Assembly: GCA_030762175.1 (NCBI GenBank)
Contig: CM060842.1
Span: forward strand, 68,205,001-68,269,000
Direction of reading: 5' to 3'
DNA length: 64,000 nt
From: Metallyticus violacea
Taxonomy: Eukaryota; Arthropoda; Insecta; Mantodea; Metallyticidae
Positions 59,050-64,000 of the stretch are shown here, piece by piece. The notes below the pieces were generated by a model, which did not search any database, was not told the DNA's origin, and worked only from the letters and a program-made list of their open reading frames with translations. Numbering within the stretch: the first letter of the stretch is position 1; every line of letters starts with the position of its first letter. Both the position numbers and the translations under genes were made by a program.

Positions 59050-60885
59050 ACAAAAAACAACAACAAAACATTGCATGCATACCCATGGCATACTGCCCCC
59101 GTTGTCCTGAAGGGGCATGTCTAACTTCTTGTTCCTCCATTTTCATGAAAGCTAGCAAAATCTCTTTGGTGTCCATAGAGCATCTAAAGAATATCATTCA
59201 ACTGTTTTCGTTGTCCCCAACAATCAGTTTTAAGGCTGTAAGTTCACATTAATGTTTTACTTTTTTTTATAAAAGTCATGTGAATTATATTTATACTAAT
59301 AAAGCTGCTTGGTTAACTCTTAAGAAACATGTCAAGTCTCTTGTTGCGATATTCACCAGTAGGGTGTAAACAAAATTATTTCCCCGTGCTTCACAGTTGC
59401 ATGTTGACATGAAGTAACCGTCATAAAATGCACTGGTTAAGTTTTCTGACGAGCTGAAATTTCATAAAATTATTCAACCGGAAATGAGGCTCCACGCTGC
59501 GTATTTGTTTCGTAAATGCAAGGCAAGCGCTTGTGTACTTTATTTATTTGTTTTTGAATAATGTGTTTAGTTCTAGTTGTGTACCTTTGCCTATGAATAT
59601 GGAAGCTTCCCAGCACTTTATTGATAGTACGTAATTTTATAGTTATAGCGAGATTTGGAGTGTATTTGAAACGATTGGAGTGCTAGCGTATTTAGTGGAG
59701 CAACGGAACCAGAACGATCGGTTCCGCTCGGGGGTGAAACCCTTTCCTACATAAATGGAACGAAAAAATCAAAACATTATATGGAAATGCTTCTCTGTTG
59801 TAATTTTGAATATGAAGGCTGACATGCTGAAAACAGTAACATGCGCCGTCACTTTTGCTTTTTAACTGTTCTAATCTGATTACGAAACTCTGATTTTCGT
59901 TAGAGCAGCGCCACAATATTTACTTTATTACAAGACCCGTAGTAAAGCGACTGTAAGCTTGTTATGCGTATTTTTACTGATATCTTTTTGGTTAGTGTTC
60001 CAGTATTGTGCTAATAATAATGTTGGCAGCGGTAGCTGTTGGTAAGAAACGCAGAGGTTTGCAGCGTCAGTGACAGCGTGCTGGCTTTAATGTTCATAAT
60101 AATGATGGTAGTGGAAGTGGTGATAGTGGTATAATGTGGATTTATTGCTGATTCTATATGAATATATTGTATAATATTAACATTTATAGAAAATACGAAC
60201 TTGCACTTCAAATCAAATACATTTAAAAGTATTGCCATCTAATTACAAATTCATAAATACCCACGTACACACATTAATATATACACACTGTAGCTACCCA
60301 TAGTTACTATCCTGAATTTGTACAATTAATATGCGTGATATTTATTTGCTTTGTGTATATTTTATTACAGATGAGTGATTACATTTTATTAATCTAAATA
60401 GTAATATGAATATCTCTCTACAGCTATGTAAACAAAAGCTATTAATGTAAACAATAGTATAATTACTTTTTCAGTTTAGTTGCTATGTAATGAAGACGAA
60501 GAATTTGTAGATAGAACGTTTTTCTGGTGAACATCGCCTAGGCAGCCGTCCTACACAAACAAGGTCATAGAACTATAACAATGGAAAGGATAGCCTTCCA
60601 GCGACAAAGGGTTCAATGAAAGGCTAGAACTTTTCATTCTACCGTGTGAACAAGGTCCTTCATGAGAATCTTAACTGACAGCTGGAAGAGGACATTGACC
60701 TATATATATAGTCGTCTCTTTAAATTTTAAAAGGCAAGCCAATAGCTAGACTCGTATTACCAATATAAGAATCTGGCGAATGAGGTATTAGGGATAGAAT
60801 ATTGAAGAAATCCAATAGCTAGTAGTCTTATGAAAACGGTGCATAACTTAGCGTGGGTTGCGACATGCGAATCTAGTTTTGTATT
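59050..60885. other. Anonymous DNA, no gene recognised
   Basis: Nothing recognised apart from a repeated CCAATAGCTAG at 60739 and 60810, upstream of the promoter at 60891. Confidence 0.45.
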
Positions 60886-60890
60886 TCGAA

Positions 60891-60952
60891 TATAAAAGAG
60901 CCTTCGCCCCGCTTTTGGCAGTCATAGCACTCACTCTTCGCTCAATAGTCAT
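60891..60952 (+). promoter_or_regulatory. Pol II core promoter (TATA + Inr + DPE)
   Basis: TATAAAAG at 60891-60898 and an initiator-like GGCAGTCATA with the start A at 60920, the usual 29 bases downstream. AGTCAT at 60947-60952 fits the insect DPE consensus RGWYV at exactly +28 to +32. The element spacing makes chance less likely. AATAAA follows at 61569. It could drive an unrecognised gene, a non-coding RNA or an LTR. Confidence 0.5.
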
Positions 60953-61144
60953 CTTCAGTTCTTCGCTAGTCAGTTAAGTTTGGGCAGCCCACGTCGCCTC
61001 TCAGCACAAGTATTACATTATTTACTTTCTAAGTTCGAGGCACCAAGGTGCAGTTAAAGTATTTTCTGATCAAAAATTATTCGCCAATGTCCTCTCTGAA
61101 ATTTCAGCTAAAGCCGACAAACATCGACTAGAACTGCATATAAG

Positions 61145-61336
61145 TTGACGCGGTTTTATTTATCTAGATTTAAGTACGTGTCGTTAATATTGCTTGCGAC
61201 CATTGTGTTCGCAACGGCAGCCCAAGCGACAGGTTCACCAGCAATAATTTATTCTAAAGTTAATAAGTTGCAATATTACCGTTCATGGTGTAGAGTATTC
61301 TTTTACACCTCAGAAATTACCCATTATCCCCATTGA
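61145..61336 (+). other. Weak open frame downstream of the promoter
   Basis: A 63-codon frame lies in the putative transcript and includes a hydrophobic stretch ending in an A-x-A-like site (VSLILLATIVFATAAQATGS), which looks like a signal peptide. It begins at TTG and has no in-frame ATG, so it could be coding only as a downstream exon. A possible splice acceptor ends at TTTCAG about 40 bases upstream. Otherwise it is chance. The only earlier ATG frame is 14 codons. Confidence 0.2.
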
Positions 61337-61568
61337 GCTCCCTCAGTGAAAAACAGCGAGAGATCTACGAAACGGAGTCTCCGAGGAAGTGTTGGCGGCC
61401 TACAGGAAGTTCTCACGTCACCAACATCTACATCTACGAACTTTGGTGATTAGTAACGGGCCATTCCAACTCCATTTAATTAATTACCTATCGACCAACA
61501 TACACCCTCAACACTCACACTCATACACGCACACATACACATTCAGACTCTAAGAGCCCATCTACTCC

Positions 61569-61574
61569 AATAAA
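61569..61574 (+). terminator. Candidate poly(A) signal
   Basis: AATAAA about 650 bases downstream of the predicted start at 60920, in an A/C-rich region. Confidence 0.4.
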
Positions 61575-61609
61575 GCACACTTAGCACAAAAAAGAACCAA
61601 GCTTTGGCC

Positions 61610-62530
61610 AGTTGTCTTCCTGTGCAAACGAATTCCAACATGCTAACCTATTTCTATTCGACTTAGCAAACTTAGCTCCAAGCGCACTCAACCTCAACTA
61701 TTTGGTATCGAGGCAGTTTATTAAAATGTGCTGCCAGTGTTCCCTATTACCACAAAAAGCACATGTTATCTACCCAAATTCGTCTGTTATTTTAGTCCTT
61801 TCCATTATACTGAATCTATTCCAGGCTAGTCTCGACCTATTTTGCGAACTCATGGAATATACATCGCTCTGCCTTACCAGGTTTTCAGTTCGTTGCCTAA
61901 ACTAAGCGACATATTCTCTCTGCATTCTGTCTGCAAATTCTGCTAGTTTATTTCCGTAAGAATTTTTATAATATTAGTAAGTTTGTTATAATATGGAAAA
62001 GCAAAAATAGAAAGCATGGTTATGGGCTTCTGTTGTACAAAATAGAGGTACGTGTTAATTTAGATATATCAACGCAGGAACAATAGCATTTTATGTAATG
62101 AAGTATCAGTTAACGCAGTAACATTATTCTTTATTGAAAGTGCTATAGGAGCAGTAGGCAGTGGTGGAATACGAGATTGGTTTTCAGTTATCCTGGGAGC
62201 AATTACAGTTGCCTAATATTCCGCACTTTTTTCTAGCTATTAACTAACTTTGTTAGCATGTAAGGATCTTCGGTTAAATCAGAACTGGATTTTATACATC
62301 AGCTTCATCTTAATACACTGTCCATTTGTATGATATGATAACTGTAACCATGGCTGAAGTCCAGCGTTGATTAAACTGAACAAAAATTAAGTAAGTATGG
62401 TTCATATCCTTTCCTGTTCTGTTCTCAAACTCATATTGTTGGTGTGCATACTGTTGTGAACCACAGAAATTGTACTCGGGTATAATTAACAAAATATATC
62501 AAAATCTATGTATAAGATAAAGCTAAAGAT
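61610..62530. other. Anonymous DNA, no gene recognised
   Basis: The plus-strand frame 61612-61905 has no motif and starts at a non-ATG codon. Nothing is supported. Confidence 0.45.
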
Positions 62531-62534
62531 AGCC

Positions 62535-62890
62535 TTTTGTGTTCCTTAAGGGCAAAGGTCTCCTTACAAGTAAAGCAAGATCGCTTTTTCCTAACGTAGT
62601 GAACCATTCCACGCTAGTTGTTCATATGATGTTTAAGACACTTCTGACCGATTTGTTCTTTGAATACTCCATTTCTCGCTGCACTAGTTTTCGAGATATT
62701 TCCATTTTTCTCTTCTTCTTTCCACTCTTGACCAATCTGGATCTGCGCGTTCCTTGAAGATGTCTATCCATCTTCTTCTGGATTTGCCTTGTGTCCTATT
62801 TTCCTAACCGAGAGTACCACATGGAGATCTTGTAGGTTGCCTATTGTCTTGGGACGCGACCTCCCCATTGCCATTTTCTTCTGGTAGCAG
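62535..62890 (-). pseudogene. Non-LTR retrotransposon ORF2 C-terminal remnant
   Basis: Minus-strand translation from about 62800 gives GKSRRRWIDIFKERADPDWS followed by RVERRREKWKYLEN. This is the R.G.PR.RW.D....D..DW..V..DR..W block at the C-terminus of RTE/jockey-type ORF2 proteins. Further upstream on that strand (62880-62800) the frame is broken. Only this 3' end remains, as expected for a 5'-truncated LINE. The clade is not certain. Confidence 0.65.
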
Positions 62891-62894
62891 TAAT

Positions 62895-63825
62895 TAAAAA
62901 TGATAAAATATAATTTTAAATAAAAACTTTTAAAAATGTAAAAGTTGAATTCAGTTCTTGAATAATGAATACTTTATGCATCTGAAACATTTCCTTTTCT
63001 CCGACAACAATACCTGTATCTAGAAAATCTTATTCAGTTCTTGTACCTCTACACGTGCATTAACATTCTGAAGTAGATATGTCAAGAAGATTGGGTAGTG
63101 GTGGCAAATACAAAATGTTTATGAAGAACCTCAGCTTAAGAATAACGTATCATCTAAATGTAACAGAAATATAACCTTGCTGGAGTACTGTTAACCAGCT
63201 ACTTCTGGTAACCTTGTGCTGCAGCCGGCGGCATTAGTATTTAAATTCGAGTTCCCCTTGGTCTTTAACGTCACTTTCCCTGCCGATCTCACGTCGGAAA
63301 TAGACAGTTGATTCTAAAGAAATACATTTTTGTATGTTAAAGGTATTTTAAATACGAAGCAGTTCGTCATTTGGATAAGGAATATATTAAAAACTTTCTT
63401 AATCAACTATTCCCTTCCAGAATTGTAACACAATATAGTGCACAAATAAGAATTCGCTGTTCAGTGCAAAATAAAAAACACGGGCAAAACTTAATTTTAA
63501 AGGACGAAAAATTAGACGGAATTCATGCAACGCTCGCCAATAAAACACTCCCAAAATGTTGTAGAAGGGACCTTTCGGAATGTAAAGAACAACATTAGCA
63601 TTGAAATCACAAACACTGGAGTGGCGAACTTAAATCATGTATTTTTACACAACGCCTATTTACTCGAGGAGGACTTTTAACATCTTCTGTGCTTTAACGC
63701 TGTATACCTACACGTTTTAGGAAATAGGAGTTCAGGTACGGGCCCTTCCGCTGCGGTAGGCTTAGTAGTCGATATAGGAATTAGCGCAAAAACGGACAAA
63801 GTTTATTACTAAATATATGAGAGCA
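62895..63825. other. Anonymous DNA, no gene recognised
   Basis: The plus-strand frame 63371-63598 has no recognisable domain. Nothing else is seen. Confidence 0.45.
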
Positions 63826-63828
63826 ATT

Positions 63829-64000
63829 CGGAAAGTAAGTTCCGATCTCGTATTTCACGAGCAGGAGAGGTGGAGATGGTAGCAGCACTATTCTTGATTC
63901 GCTGACAGCTTGGTTCAGTACGCTCCTGGCACTGTCAATGTGAGACGTGTAACAAGTGTGTTACAATTGAAGTGTGAGGTAATGCAATGATGAGCGCAAA
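63829..64000 (+). mobile_element. Probable 5' end of a mariner element, truncated by window
   Basis: AATTCGGAAAGTAAGTTCCG at about 63826-63845 has the look of mariner terminal inverted repeats (GGAAAGTAAGTTCC core). About 140 bases later, ATGATGAGCGCAAA at the window end could be a transposase start. The rest lies outside the window, so neither the second end nor the coding region can be checked. Confidence 0.4.

Noticed and set aside
61145..61336. Secreted small protein gene
   Set aside because: The signal-like stretch is suggestive, but the frame has no ATG and no verified exon boundaries. It is kept only as a low-confidence note.

Overview
This window is non-coding, repeat-laden DNA from an animal nuclear genome, almost certainly an insect. 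The DNA is AT-rich and full of microsatellites. No protein gene can be identified. Nearly everything recognisable is a decayed transposable element: tRNA-derived SINEs with target-site duplications, mariner/IS630-superfamily DNA transposons (including the insect family with a DUF4817-type N-terminal helix-turn-helix), degenerate non-LTR retrotransposon 3' ends and a probable solo LTR. This mixture suggests a large-genome polyneopteran such as a cockroach, termite or stick insect, but the species cannot be fixed from sequence alone. Most open frames of 60-110 codons begin at TTG, GTG or CTG, lie inside repeats, or look like chance frames.

Layout. 1-3720: anonymous DNA. 3725-4300: transposase remnant (minus). 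4600-4690: tRNA-derived head. 6938-7300: internally deleted transposon copy. 9086-10128: nearly full-length transposon (minus). 10200-11250: first copy of a 1.1-kb dispersed repeat whose second copy is at 31690-32810. 12120-14560: two class-II tRNA SINEs, one inserted into an older transposase. 19835-20830: mariner with its DD34D catalytic triad still visible. 21060-21370, 22870-23370 and 62535-62890: three non-LTR fragments. 23734-24058: tRNA-Val-like SINE with 14-bp flanking duplications. 25540-26212: diverged tandem duplication. 28740-29110: transposase remnant. 30732-31420: candidate solo LTR. 32905-33110: transposase N-terminus. 34026-34730: two SINEs. 35436-36921: mariner-bearing interval between long inverted repeats. 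37798-38610: MITE-like interval. 39540-39844: complete SINE. 41818-42832: 1-kb trinucleotide tract. 42930-43367, 44525-44910, 45900-46400 and 53000-53720: further pieces of the DDE transposon group. 46822-47105, 55753-56014 and 58787-59040: SINEs. 60891-61574: core promoter with TATA, Inr and DPE elements and a downstream poly(A) signal. 63829-64000: probable mariner 5' end cut off by the window edge.

The main biological story is layered transposition. SINE copies are mobilised by a non-LTR retrotransposon-type machinery (poly-A or GA tails, 9-14 bp duplications, 5' truncations). A DNA transposon group persists mostly as fragments. Three copies of it share one internal deletion, which looks like a non-autonomous subfamily. 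No host operon, CRISPR array, rRNA or functional tRNA gene was found.
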